A stretch of DNA of 64,000 nt from positions 124,001 through 188,000 of the forward strand of contig CAURED010000001.1 of assembly GCA_963524205.1 (NCBI GenBank). The letters are read 5' to 3'. Position 1 is the stretch's first letter; each line of letters opens with the position of its first letter. Below the pieces are notes generated by a model, which did not search any database, was not told the DNA's origin, and worked only from the letters and a program-made list of their open reading frames with translations. The position numbers were made by a program, and so were the translations under genes. Source of the stretch: Aminipila sp963524205. Its GTDB lineage: Bacteria > Bacillota > Clostridia > Peptostreptococcales > Anaerovoracaceae. Shown one piece after another: positions 1-7,629 of this stretch.

Positions 1-35
1 CGCAGCCGAAGCTACGTTAGGAATATGAATTAGTA

Positions 36-814
36 TCAGAATCTTAGTGACAAGCAAGTGAGGCTGCCGTCGATTTTCTTGAACTCGCTTGTATCAACTA
101 GCCTTACTGGGTAGCCTAGGTCCTTGATGATTTTAAGAGTCTTAGGATATCCTTCAGGAACAAGAACTGTACCGTTAATGTACAGACTGTTGATTGCGTA
201 AAGCTCGTCAGGGGCTACAACGAAGCGGTTAAAGTCTTTGAAAGCTTCTAGCTTGTCAACGGTTTCTGTAACAAGCATATTGTTGTTTTCAAGGTAGATT
301 GCGAAATCCTTTAGATGAAGGCCTTCTGTTACAGGTACTGTGGATGAAGTGTAGCCGAACTTTGTAACTATTTCGTTGAACTGGCGGCGCCTTCTACGTT
401 TGTTCTGTCGCTCTGACCAACGTAGAAGTGATCTCCTACACGCATTACATCACCGCCTTCCATTGTTCCTGGTGCTTCGATGTGAAAAATCTGGTCATCT
501 GAGTAGAACTTACGAATAGCTGGAAGTATTTCTTCCTTTTCGCCATTACGGGAGTCCTTTGCAGGGTTTGTGATCACTGCACAACGCTCCATAACAACGG
601 CTGGGTCTTCTGTAAAACATGAGTCAGGGTAACGCTCATCAGCTTCTAAATCTAAAACTTCTAATCCAAGGGATTCAAGAATCTCAACGTATTTATCATG
701 CTGTCTGGCGGACAATTCGTATTCTGGCTTTTCGCCTGCTACTACGAACTGAGCTGTGGATATTCCGTTGATTAATGCTTTGCAAGGTTTCTTGGTAATG
801 GCTTTTGTAAACAT
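36..814 (-). pseudogene. Dimethylargininase/arginine deiminase-superfamily hydrolase, frameshifted
   Basis: Two minus-strand open segments (814 to 368, and 278 to 36 in another frame) together make one complete protein of about 259 residues resembling N-dimethylarginine dimethylaminohydrolase. This family hydrolyses methylarginines to citrulline. Visible family marks are the EGGDVM stretch, the catalytic-His motif EGLHLKD (only after the frame is corrected, around 330) and the C-terminal nucleophile-Cys motif SLTCLSL. The frame breaks near 383-391, where GCCGCC stands on the coding strand; one extra C (GCCCGCC) restores the continuous reading VEGARQFNEIV. The start is ATG at 814 with a GGAGG ribosome site. 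Either a real one-base deletion or a sequencing error explains it; all catalytic parts are otherwise present, so the decay would be recent. Confidence 0.8.
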
Positions 815-902
815 ATTTATACCTCCGTAAGATTAAATTGATTTTTTGTATGCTCTAAGTATATAATACAAATAAAGATTCGTAAACGGCAAGCAACAGC
901 TA

Positions 903-1745
903 TTGCCATATATAAGAACGGTCCTTCATGACCAGCGTAGACTTTCTGAGCGAATCGGAGAGATCAATGGCCTTCGTGAAGGTCTTATTAGAATTGGAAC
1001 ATTTAACAGTGTCTCTGCACAGTGGCTCCCTGGGATGATAAAGAGATTCCAACATGATTACCCTGGAATCAGATTCGAGCTGCTGCACGGAACAGATACT
1101 CAGATTGTCAGTTGGATAGCTGATGGACGAGTGGATGTGGGTTTTGTTGCATACCCAACTTTACCGGAACTTGAGTCCGAATTCCTGTATCGTGACCCCA
1201 TCGTAGGCATTTTTTCTGAAGATGATCCCTATTCCAGAATGGAAAAACTCAACATTTCCGAGTTGCCAAATCTGCCGTACATTGCGCTCAACGAGGGGGT
1301 GGAGGATGAGATTACAGCTATTCTGGACAAAAACAGGATTACCCTAGACGCACGTTTCGTAGAAAGCGATGATGGAGGAGTGTATTCATCATTAGATGAT
1401 TTATATAAATGGGATAAAGCTTTATATACTGATGCTCTAGTTAGTAAAGAAACTTTAAAAGAAGCATATTCTCCTCAATCAAAACATTGGTATAATTTAC
1501 CTAACTTTGATCCTTTTACATTTGACTTTGGATGGTATTATGAAAAAAACAACAGTGGAGATATAGAGCAAAATGCTATTGGTGAAACCCAGGGATTTGC
1601 TACAGGATATATCAGGATGACTAAATATCATAGAGCAATTATCGTTTTAAGCAATAAAAATAATAATGGAAGTGCTTATGATTTACACCGTGTAATACGT
1701 AAGATTTATGGTTTCGACACAATTTCTAATAATAGTGTTATATAA
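903..1745 (+). pseudogene. Chimeric remnant: LysR effector-binding domain joined to serine-hydrolase C-terminus
   Basis: A 280-codon frame opening with TTG at 903. Residues 1 to about 156 are a LysR-type regulator from the linker helix (GKQQLLPYI just upstream in frame) through the first half of the effector domain (LRIGTFNSVSA-type strand, VDVGFVAYP). The DNA-binding helix-turn-helix is missing; an in-frame stop lies just before, near 870. From about residue 157 (base ~1371) the sequence switches to the last ~120 residues of a class-C beta-lactamase-like hydrolase, closely matching the intact gene at 1921 (YKWDKALYTD versus YKWDQALYTD). Neither half keeps a functional core: no HTH, no SxxK serine. 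No good ribosome site precedes the TTG. Best read as a deletion or recombination scar that happens to stay open. Confidence 0.75.
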
Positions 1746-1795
1746 AACAAATAATTCATTAAAAGATAAAGAGATAGTAGATAAATATGATTCTC

Positions 1796-1855
1796 CATAA
1801 CCTTGTAAAAATAGGGAGAATTGCTAAAATATATGGTTTTGGAGAATTATATTAA
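1796..1855 (+). pseudogene. Second C-terminal remnant of the serine-hydrolase family
   Basis: The frame ending at 1855 reads HNLVKIGRIAKIYGFGELY, which aligns with the extreme C-terminus of the intact hydrolase (YNLPTKIAEIYGFG) and of the chimeric frame (YDLHRVIRKIYGFD). Only about 20 codons are recognisable and no start is present. It indicates that this locus once held at least three tandem copies of the same gene. Confidence 0.55.
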
Positions 1856-1920
1856 AAAAATAAAGTGTGTATTAGGGTATTCGACTAGGCGTAAGTCGGA
1901 TTAATGAAAGGGGGATTAAA

Positions 1921-3081
1921 TTGAACAAATCAAAAAAAGTTCAAATATTTTTCACTTTAATTTTATGTTTATGTGTATCTTTTACTTCTGTTGGCTGCAT
2001 GGACAAGAAAAACCCAGAGGAACAATTAGATGCATATATTAATCAAATTTATAGTCATTATTACAAACCCAGTCCATCTATGTCGGTTCTTGTCGTTGAT
2101 AATGGAAAAGCTGTATACAAAAAATCTTTTGGTTATGCAAACATTGATACATTGGAAAAAGCAACTCCAGATACCACATATAGGTTATCTTCCACAAGTA
2201 AAATGTTTATTGCTATGGCTATAATAATGTTAAAAGAGCGAGGTCAACTTGATTTTGATACAAAAGTTTGTGATATTTTAGATGATTTCCCTGAGTATGG
2301 AAAGGAAATAACCATAAAACATCTTCTTGAACACAAATCGGGGATAAAGGATTTTTATAATTTAACAGGTTTACTTAATAAACAGTTTGATGAAAATAAT
2401 CAGGTTCTAGATTCTGATGTCTACGAGATGGTGAAAAAAGCAGGTTCCACTAATTTTCCACCAGGAACATCTTTTCAATATTCTGATACAGGATACATTA
2501 TGCTTGGACTTATAGTAGAAAAAGTATCGGGTATGAAACTATCTGATTTTATGTCAGAAAATATTTTTAAGCCGTTAGAGATGAACGACACAGTGCTTTA
2601 TGATAAGACCCTAGATAATTACATACCAAACAGAGCATATGGAGCAGAGCCCGACGGAACAAAATATAAATTTATAACTAAAGATCAAAGTTATTCAAGT
2701 GCAACACGGAGTGATGGAACAGTTTATACATCAATAGAAGACATGTATAAGTGGGATCAAGCTTTATATACAGATAAACTTGTTAGGAAAGAAACCTTAA
2801 AAGAAGCATATACTCCACCAGATGTTGCATATCCTGCAGGAGACTATTTAGCAAGATGGAAATATACTTGCGGATGGATATTTTTAAAAAATGACGATGG
2901 AGATTTAATACAATACCATTCTGGTTGGACAACAGGATTTTCAACAATTTATTATAGAATACCTGAAAAGAAAAGGGCAATTGTTGTTTTAAGCAATATG
3001 ACTGATGACGATTATGCATATAATCTTCCTACTAAAATAGCTGAGATTTATGGCTTTGGCTCTAATATTAAAGAATGGTGA
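1921..3081 (+). CDS. Serine hydrolase, beta-lactamase class C / PBP4* family, secreted
   Basis: 386 residues, start TTG at 1921, eight bases after a strong AAAGGGGG ribosome site. Residues 1-26 form a signal peptide ending SVGC, so it is possibly a lipoprotein, although the lipobox is imperfect. Family motifs: S91-T-S-K94 (SxxK nucleophile and lysine), Y187-S-D189 (YxN-like motif) and an HSG box near residue 315 replacing the KTG triad. The family includes penicillin-binding esterases, D-peptidases and beta-lactamases; the substrate cannot be assigned. It lies downstream of two degenerate copies of its own 3' end, pointing to tandem duplication and loss, and is followed by a strong terminator at 3181. 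Confidence 0.9.
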   Translation: MNKSKKVQIFFTLILCLCVSFTSVGCMDKKNPEEQLDAYINQIYSHYYKPSPSMSVLVVDNGKAVYKKSFGYANIDTLEKATPDTTYRLSSTSKMFIAMAIIMLKERGQLDFDTKVCDILDDFPEYGKEITIKHLLEHKSGIKDFYNLTGLLNKQFDENNQVLDSDVYEMVKKAGSTNFPPGTSFQYSDTGYIMLGLIVEKVSGMKLSDFMSENIFKPLEMNDTVLYDKTLDNYIPNRAYGAEPDGTKYKFITKDQSYSSATRSDGTVYTSIEDMYKWDQALYTDKLVRKETLKEAYTPPDVAYPAGDYLARWKYTCGWIFLKNDDGDLIQYHSGWTTGFSTIYYRIPEKKRAIVVLSNMTDDDYAYNLPTKIAEIYGFGSNIKEW

Positions 3082-3180
3082 TAAACAATGAATTATATAT
3101 TATTTCAATGTAGTATAAGAATTGATAGTATTATAAGAAAATGATTTGGAAGCTAAATTCTAGATACAATTTATAAAATG

Positions 3181-3222
3181 ATGTTAAAGCTGAAATGTAA
3201 AAATTTCAGCTTTAACATTTTA
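3181..3222 (+). terminator. Rho-independent-type terminator after the serine hydrolase
   Basis: A 16-bp inverted repeat (3181-3196 with 3203-3218, loop GTAAAA) followed by TTTTA, 100 bases after the stop of the hydrolase gene. Confidence 0.75.
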
Positions 3223-3310
3223 CAGAGTAAGAATTTTTTATTGTCTAATAAATTAATAGCTACTAACTAAATTAATATAATTAATAGAAGTACCTTAATT
3301 TATTTTACGT

Positions 3311-3591
3311 ATGAATTATAAGAAAATAACTGAAAGTTTTAGTACTAAACTCAAATATCCTTACAAGACATTAATTGCAAGGGAAGTAGGGTTTGGAAGT
3401 TTCAAACTAATGCTTTACTTATGGACCCAAGGTACGAGTTGCCATCATCAAAAAAAAGTGCTTGGTGGATTTGTCCTTTATGTAATAAGGCTTACTTATA
3501 CCCAATCAATAAACGGTTAAAAGATTATTTGCGCAACAGAAACTCTTGTACAATATGTAAAGGTCGAATGAGAGTAAAGCATAGAAACTAA
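3311..3591 (+). pseudogene. Zinc-ribbon (DUF4379-like) protein, frameshifted
   Basis: Frame one (from ATG 3311) gives a short N-terminus with KYPYKTLIAREV; near 3385-3395 the similarity jumps to another frame reading VWKFQTNALLMDPRYELP and then KKSAWWICPLC...CTICKG, ending at 3591. Joined, the roughly 93 residues resemble the treble-clef zinc-ribbon domain found in small DUF4379-type proteins (N-x-LL...P, S-KK-x-x-WW-x-C-x-x-C, then CxxC). The second part alone could start at ATG 3421 (56 residues), but no ribosome site precedes it. Probably a decayed cargo gene of an old mobile segment; function unknown. Confidence 0.6.
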
Positions 3592-3604
3592 AAATTATAT
3601 CTAC

Positions 3605-3636
3605 AAAAATCTGTTCAATTGTGAACAGATTTTTTA
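3605..3636 (+). terminator. Terminator after the zinc-ribbon remnant
   Basis: Stem AAATCTGTTCA / TGAACAGATTT with a 4-base loop followed by TTTTTTA, starting 15 bases after the stop codon at 3591. Confidence 0.8.
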
Positions 3637-3747
3637 TTTAAAAAGAGTTGCAGCCAAAGAGAAATGATAATAGTACTTTATTAATTATAAAAAAAGTACT
3701 AAATAATGGTCAAAAAAATTTTTCAGTTATAATTGCTTTTGTTCAAT

Positions 3748-3770
3748 ATAGGCACCAAAAGGGTGTCTAT
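3748..3770. repeat. Imperfect hairpin, 9-10 bp stem
   Basis: ATAGGCACC / GGGTGTCTAT around an AAAA loop, pairing with one G-U wobble. There is no U-tract and no adjacent gene end, so it is not an ordinary terminator. Confidence 0.6.
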
Positions 3771-3778
3771 TAAGCTAG

Positions 3779-3820
3779 ACATAACTATTCCTAAAATATT
3801 CATTTTAGGAATAGTTATGT
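3779..3820. repeat. Perfect 18-bp inverted repeat
   Basis: Arms at 3779-3796 (ACATAACTATTCCTAAAA) and 3803-3820 are exact complements around the 6-base loop TATTCA. No T-run follows on either strand. It sits about 10 bases from the hairpin at 3748. It could be a mobile-element end, a small-RNA structure or a protein-binding palindrome. Confidence 0.75.
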
Positions 3821-3967
3821 ACATATAACATATATTACTAATTTTATTCTGTTTAAACCTTTATATTTAAGAAATACTAATTGTAACGTCCTTATACCTG
3901 TTTTTAACTTATTTACTATATTTATAAGGATGGCAAAAATTATTTATAAATTAAGGAGTTAAATAAA

Positions 3968-4570
3968 ATGAAAAAAGGTTTTTTACTATTACTTGTGACT
4001 ACCCTGACTATATTTATGCTAGGATGTTCACAGCCTAATACAGGTATTAATTTAGACAAGAATAAGGATAACACATTTGGAGTTCAAGAAACGGTTCAGC
4101 CCGTTGCTACAAAATCACAACTTGGTGATTTCAAAGCGCAAGATGTTAATGGAAAAGAAATCACTAAAGACATTTTTGCGGATTATGACTTAACCCTTGT
4201 AAATCTATTTACAACTTGGTGTTCTCCTTGTATAAAAGAGATACCAGAGCTAGATGCCGTTGCCAAAGAAATGGCAGATAAAAAAGTTAATGTTATAGGT
4301 ATGGTACTTGATGTAAATGAAAATGGTACAATTGACAAAAGTAAGCTAGATAAACTAAATAAAATTATTGAATCTACAAAAGCACAATACACCATGGTTT
4401 TACCAGATGAAGTTTTAAGGTCGGGTCGATTAAAAAATGTTGATTCAGTACCTGAAACATTTTTCGTAGATAAAAATGGTAATATTGTAGGTAAAACTTA
4501 TCTTGGTTCTCACACTAAAGAAGAATGGATTAAAATTATTGAAGATGAACTTACAAAGCTAAAAAAATAG
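3968..4570 (+). CDS. TlpA/ResA-like thiol-disulfide oxidoreductase lipoprotein
   Basis: 200 residues, ATG with a clear AAGGAG site. Signal peptide with lipobox FMLGC, lipidated Cys20. The thioredoxin fold follows from about residue 50, with the active site W84-C-S-P-C88 and the cis-proline region SVPETFF (Pro162). Proteins of this family reduce or oxidise disulfides outside the membrane, using electrons from a membrane partner. It is 15 bases upstream of a small CxxC membrane protein, which overlaps a polyferredoxin; the three probably form one operon and one electron path. Redox direction (reductant or oxidant) is not visible from sequence. Confidence 0.9.
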   Translation: MKKGFLLLLVTTLTIFMLGCSQPNTGINLDKNKDNTFGVQETVQPVATKSQLGDFKAQDVNGKEITKDIFADYDLTLVNLFTTWCSPCIKEIPELDAVAKEMADKKVNVIGMVLDVNENGTIDKSKLDKLNKIIESTKAQYTMVLPDEVLRSGRLKNVDSVPETFFVDKNGNIVGKTYLGSHTKEEWIKIIEDELTKLKK

Positions 4571-4585
4571 CAGAAAGGATTTTCT

Positions 4586-4741
4586 ATGCAGATACAAAAA
4601 ATGAAGCATTTAAATCTTTTTACTATGTTTATTATTGTTATTAGTCTTTTTTCAATGGCTTTTGGAGTGTATCGTGGTGAAGCTCCTGTTATGTTTGAGA
4701 AAGCAATTAATATATGTTTGGAGTGTATTGGAATTGGATAG
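4586..4741 (+). CDS. Small CxxC membrane protein, CD1871A-like family
   Basis: 51 residues, ATG at 4586 with an AGAAAGGA site. A single N-terminal hydrophobic helix (TMFIIVISLFSMAFGVYRGE) is followed by the ending INICLECIGIG with a C-x-x-C pair. This matches the small clostridial CXXC proteins annotated as the CD1871A family. It is sandwiched between a TlpA-like lipoprotein and a polyferredoxin and overlaps the latter by 8 bases, which suggests it relays electrons or thiols between them. That role is inference. Confidence 0.8.
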   Translation: MQIQKMKHLNLFTMFIIVISLFSMAFGVYRGEAPVMFEKAINICLECIGIG

Positions 4742-5621
4742 AAAGATTAACAATAATGATAATTTCAGGCATACCATGCAAATATTTTGGGCACTTGTAA
4801 CAAATAGCTTTATTATAGGTTTTATTCAAGGTAAGATTTATCAAGGAAAATTAAAAAATGTTTGCGTTCCAGGGCTAAACTGTTATTCCTGCCCAGGTGC
4901 TATAGCCTCCTGCCCCATTGGCTCATTACAAGCTGTTATTGGAAGTTATGAATTTAAGTTTTCTTTTTATGTTGCAGGATTTATGATTTTTATAGGAGCT
5001 ATAATGGGACGTTTTGCATGTGGCTGGCTTTGTCCTTTCGGGTTGATACAAGAATTATTATACAAAATACCATTTTATAAAAAATTAAAAATAAAGACTT
5101 TTAATGGGGATAGGCTTTTACGATATCTTAAATATGTAATACTTGTTGTATTTGTTATATTAATGCCACTTTTTTTAGTAGATATCATTGGACAAGGTGC
5201 TCCATATTTCTGTAAACTAATATGTCCAGCTGGCACATTAGAGGGAGGTCTTCCACTTGTTTTAGCGAATAAGGCCCTTCAAGAAACTGTAGGTTGGCTT
5301 TATGCTTGGAAGAACCTATTACTTGTTATTACAATAATAGGTTCACTTATAATATATCGTCCATTTTGCAAATATATTTGTCCACTTGGAGCAATCTATT
5401 CTCTATTTAATCCTATATCCGTTTATAAATATCATGTTAACACAGAAAAATGCATTAACTGCCATGCTTGTTCAAATGCATGCAAAATGAATGTTGATCC
5501 TGTTAAGAACTCGAATGATTTAGAATGCATTCGATGTGGTCATTGTAGGAGCGTATGCCCTACTAATGCAATTGAGTATAAATACTTCGAGAAAAAATCT
5601 ATTAAAAAGACTAAATCATAG
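4734..5621 (+). CDS. Membrane polyferredoxin, NapH/YccM-like 4Fe-4S protein
   Basis: 295 residues from TTG 4734, chosen because it overlaps the upstream stop and has GGAG about 10 bases before; ATG 4776 is the alternative. Several transmembrane helices carry NapH-type CGWLCPFG and CKYICPLG turns, plus an extra Cys-rich loop near the N-terminus (CYSCPGAIASC). The C-terminus has two ferredoxin clusters, CINCHACSNAC and CIRCGHCRSVCP, each for a 4Fe-4S centre. Such proteins pass electrons across or along the membrane. With the two thiol proteins before it, it probably feeds electrons to extracytoplasmic disulfides. A bidirectional terminator follows. Confidence 0.88.
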   Translation: MDRKINNNDNFRHTMQIFWALVTNSFIIGFIQGKIYQGKLKNVCVPGLNCYSCPGAIASCPIGSLQAVIGSYEFKFSFYVAGFMIFIGAIMGRFACGWLCPFGLIQELLYKIPFYKKLKIKTFNGDRLLRYLKYVILVVFVILMPLFLVDIIGQGAPYFCKLICPAGTLEGGLPLVLANKALQETVGWLYAWKNLLLVITIIGSLIIYRPFCKYICPLGAIYSLFNPISVYKYHVNTEKCINCHACSNACKMNVDPVKNSNDLECIRCGHCRSVCPTNAIEYKYFEKKSIKKTKS

Positions 5622-5660
5622 CTTTATGATAACAGCTCAAAAGAGAGTGTAAATTATAGA

Positions 5661-5694
5661 GAAATCCGGCTGCATTAACAGCCGGATTTCTTGT
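5661..5694. terminator. Bidirectional terminator between the redox operon and panD
   Basis: 12-bp stem GAAATCCGGCTG / CAGCCGGATTTC with loop CATTAA, between convergent genes. Confidence 0.8.
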
Positions 5695-5732
5695 TGGTCA
5701 TAATCCCGAAAAATCTGCTGAGAGGATATGTA

Positions 5733-6131
5733 TTATACCTTGCCCATATCCGTTAATAATCCATGTTTTTCATAATTTGTTTTCCGTACAATCTGATTAT
5801 GATCATCTACAAATAATACACTAGGTTTATTCTCTTTTGCCTCTTCTGGTGTCATCTGAGCATATGACATTATAATAATTTTATCACCGACCTGTACGCA
5901 TCTTGCTGCTGCACCATTAAGGCAGATAAGACCTGAACCCCGCTTGCCAGCAATTGTGTATGTTTCAAAACGATTACCGTTATTAATATCCACTATAGAT
6001 ACCTTTTCATATTCTAATATGCCGGCCGCATTTAATAGTTCTTCGTCTACTGTTATACTTCCTACATAATCAAGTTCCGCCTGTACTACTGTTGCACGGT
6101 GTATTTTCCCTTTTAACATTGTAATGTTCAT
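5733..6131 (-). CDS. panD: Aspartate 1-decarboxylase proenzyme
   Basis: 132 residues. It makes beta-alanine from L-aspartate for pantothenate and CoA synthesis. The self-cleavage site G24-S25 (YVGSITVD), which creates the pyruvoyl group, is present, as are the known functional residues K9, H11, Y22, R54 and Y58 in register with the Escherichia coli enzyme. Length is typical. The start at 6131 has a GGAAAGAGG site. It stands alone: panB and panC are not in the window. About 540 bases of non-coding DNA with a hairpin lie upstream. Confidence 0.95.
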   Translation of the reverse strand: MNITMLKGKIHRATVVQAELDYVGSITVDEELLNAAGILEYEKVSIVDINNGNRFETYTIAGKRGSGLICLNGAAARCVQVGDKIIIMSYAQMTPEEAKENKPSVLFVDDHNQIVRKTNYEKHGLLTDMGKV

Positions 6132-6674
6132 ATTTATCCTCTTTCCTTAATGTTCTTGCTACCATCATTTTCATTTCATTATTAGTAAAATTAATCAATC
6201 AACGCTTAATAAATATCAAATGTAAATTTGTAAAATTGATCCGAACCTATAAATCCAATTCTAATGTTACCACCTCCATTTTACTGAATATAAAAAGCGC
6301 CTATTTGCTCTCAATAGAAAACTCTATTGTCGTAATTAAACAAGCGCTTTGGATGAACTAAAATATAATTTTATCCAGTCGTATGTTAAATACAACTAAA
6401 ATAATGGAATAATTTTTTAGTTCCTGCCACTTTTGCTTTACATGGGTCAAGACTATCTAATTGGTAATACTCCTATTGTCAGTTATTCTTTTGTAATATG
6501 ACTTTATAATATCGAAGCTGCCATCCCTTTTCACCCTGCTGTCTATATATTAATACAGTACAGTGGGCATCTGGAAATTACAGAATATGTATAATCTACT
6601 GGATTATCATAACTCGATTTTAATTAAATATCAAGAAATTTTTCATATTCTTGTATGATTTTGGTTGTACTAGC
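6132..6674 (-). other. Gene-free stretch upstream of panD with leader-like structure and reading-frame scraps
   Basis: No intact gene. On the minus strand, 6352 to 6290 forms a compound hairpin: outer arms AAAGCGC/GCGCTTT, inner stem CAATAG/CTATTG, then TTTTTAT, like a leader terminator. Just after it comes a strong GGAGGTGG with only a very short frame, possibly a gene start remnant. At 6578 to 6479 (minus) a stop-bounded frame reads YRQQGEKGWQLRYYKVILQ, which looks protein-like but has no start or recognisable family. Both are probably relics. Confidence 0.4.
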
Positions 6675-6742
6675 AAAAGCCCGGGGCTCATTTGAACTCC
6701 GGGCTTTTATATCTTCTTCTACCGCCTCCAACTGAGGCGGTT
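6675..6742 (-). terminator. Terminator(s) after the cold-shock gene
   Basis: Two hairpins lie downstream of the minus-strand csp gene: ACCGCCTC/GAGGCGGT at 6720-6742 and AAAGCCCGG/CCGGGCTTT at 6675-6708. The second has A/T runs on both sides, so it can also act on the plus strand. Confidence 0.75.
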
Positions 6743-6773
6743 CACATGATTACGCTTAAGCTAAAAAGTAAAA

Positions 6774-6986
6774 TTATTTTATTACCGTAACATTACTTGC
6801 TTTAAGCTTACCATTTTTCGGATCTGTTTCTGTGTCAAAACTAACGCTTTGTCCTTCACTTAATGACTTATATCCATCAGAAAGAATAGCTGAGAAATGA
6901 ACAAAAACGTCATCTCCACCATTATCATCTGCAATAAATCCGAAACCCTTATCTTCTTTAAACCATTTTACAATACCTGTACTCAT
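6774..6986 (-). CDS. Cold-shock domain protein
   Basis: 70 residues, a single cold-shock (OB-fold) domain with RNP1 KGFGFI and RNP2 VFVHF, the family's RNA/ssDNA-binding motifs. Length is normal for the CspA/CspB family. ATG at 6986 is preceded by TTGGAGGTAATTAA. It is monocistronic with a terminator. It probably acts as an RNA chaperone in the cytoplasm; which csp paralogue it is cannot be told. Confidence 0.95.
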   Translation of the reverse strand: MSTGIVKWFKEDKGFGFIADDNGGDDVFVHFSAILSDGYKSLSEGQSVSFDTETDPKNGKLKASNVTVIK

Positions 6987-7028
6987 TTAATTACCTCCAA
7001 ATATATTATTTTATTATTCTAAACGTGC

Positions 7029-7100
7029 TTACATAAATTGCAAGCATTCGTTAATGACTTCTTCTGTAAGCTCAAACTCAGTAATTTTCTCTTCTATCAT
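7029..7100 (-). CDS. Possible 23-residue peptide
   Basis: ATG at 7100 follows GGGAAGGAAG with good spacing and opens a frame reading MIEEKITEFELTEEVINECL before the stop at 7029. It is acidic and has no recognised family. It may be a chance frame or a relic. Confidence 0.25.
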   Translation of the reverse strand: MIEEKITEFELTEEVINECLQFM

Positions 7101-7200
7101 TATTATCTTCCTTCCCTTTATTATTTCTATTGCCATGAAACTTCATACCACTCCACCAAAACTTCTATAATGTTCCAAATGATTTAATGAAATGTATTGA

Positions 7201-7404
7201 TTAAATTCTTATTTCTTTTGTTTCTTCTGCGAAAATAGCAAGTATATTCACATAGATATCATCAGGCAGTTTTTCATCTAATAACGGTTTTCGGCTTTCA
7301 ATACCTAGCTTTTTATCTAAAATCTTATCCATACGAATTAGAGTTTTTTGTTGGTCAAAACCTAAGTTGATAATTTCTTTCAACAAATCAAGTGCGGTTC
7401 TCAT
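7201..7404 (-). CDS. Hypothetical 67-residue protein
   Basis: ATG 7404 follows a strong AAGGGGGAG site, which argues that it is translated. The product is small, helical and charged, with no membrane segment, Cys pair or family motif I recognise. The stretch just upstream holds a promoter, a palindrome and a terminator hairpin, so it may be transcribed by read-through from that unit or have its own promoter. Function unknown. Confidence 0.65.
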   Translation of the reverse strand: MRTALDLLKEIINLGFDQQKTLIRMDKILDKKLGIESRKPLLDEKLPDDIYVNILAIFAEETKEIRI

Positions 7405-7523
7405 TTTATCTCCCCCTTATTAAACGGATTGCCAAATGAATCCAGATATTAATGATACTTACTTTCAGAAATTCCAATCCCATGGTAACTATTATTTCCC
7501 TTGTAAATTTCTTTGATTAAAAA

Positions 7524-7623
7524 TAAAAAACTCTCGCAATAAAAATCACAAGAGTAAAACAATATCTTATTTATTGATTATTAATTAAATATCTGGTACT
7601 CATTGAGTACATCCTTCTGCAAT
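7524..7623 (-). ncRNA. Candidate small RNA or attenuated leader, about 100 nt
   Basis: A sigma-A-like promoter at 7658-7630 predicts a start near 7623. The transcript would contain the perfect palindrome GTACTCAATGAGTAC (7610-7596) and end at a terminator hairpin (ACTCTTG/CGAGAGT, 7556-7530, followed by TTTTTT). Only a 13-codon frame with a GAAGG site (ATG near 7609) is inside. It could be a free small RNA or a leader controlling the gene at 7201-7404. Confidence 0.4.
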
Positions 7624-7629
7624 AGCTTT

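Larger units (their letters stand above)
3592..3967. other. Gene-free stretch with two adjacent hairpins
   Basis: Apart from the terminator at 3605-3636, this 376-base stretch has no credible gene. It holds two neighbouring inverted repeats (listed separately) and AT-rich DNA presumably carrying the promoter of the redox operon starting at 3968. Confidence 0.6.

Noticed and set aside
3748..3820. Complete insertion sequence or MITE
   Set aside because: Inverted repeats exist, but no transposase fragment, no target duplication and no second copy are seen in the window.
4635..4733. Extra 33 N-terminal codons before the polyferredoxin
   Set aside because: They overlap the small CxxC protein gene in another frame, lack a ribosome site and are not family-like; TTG 4734 overlaps the upstream stop and has GGAG.
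6255..6275. T-box leader upstream of panD (GGAGGTGGTAAC resembles the T-box core)
   Set aside because: The conserved GGGTGGNACCGCG is not present and no specifier or antiterminator pairing could be drawn.
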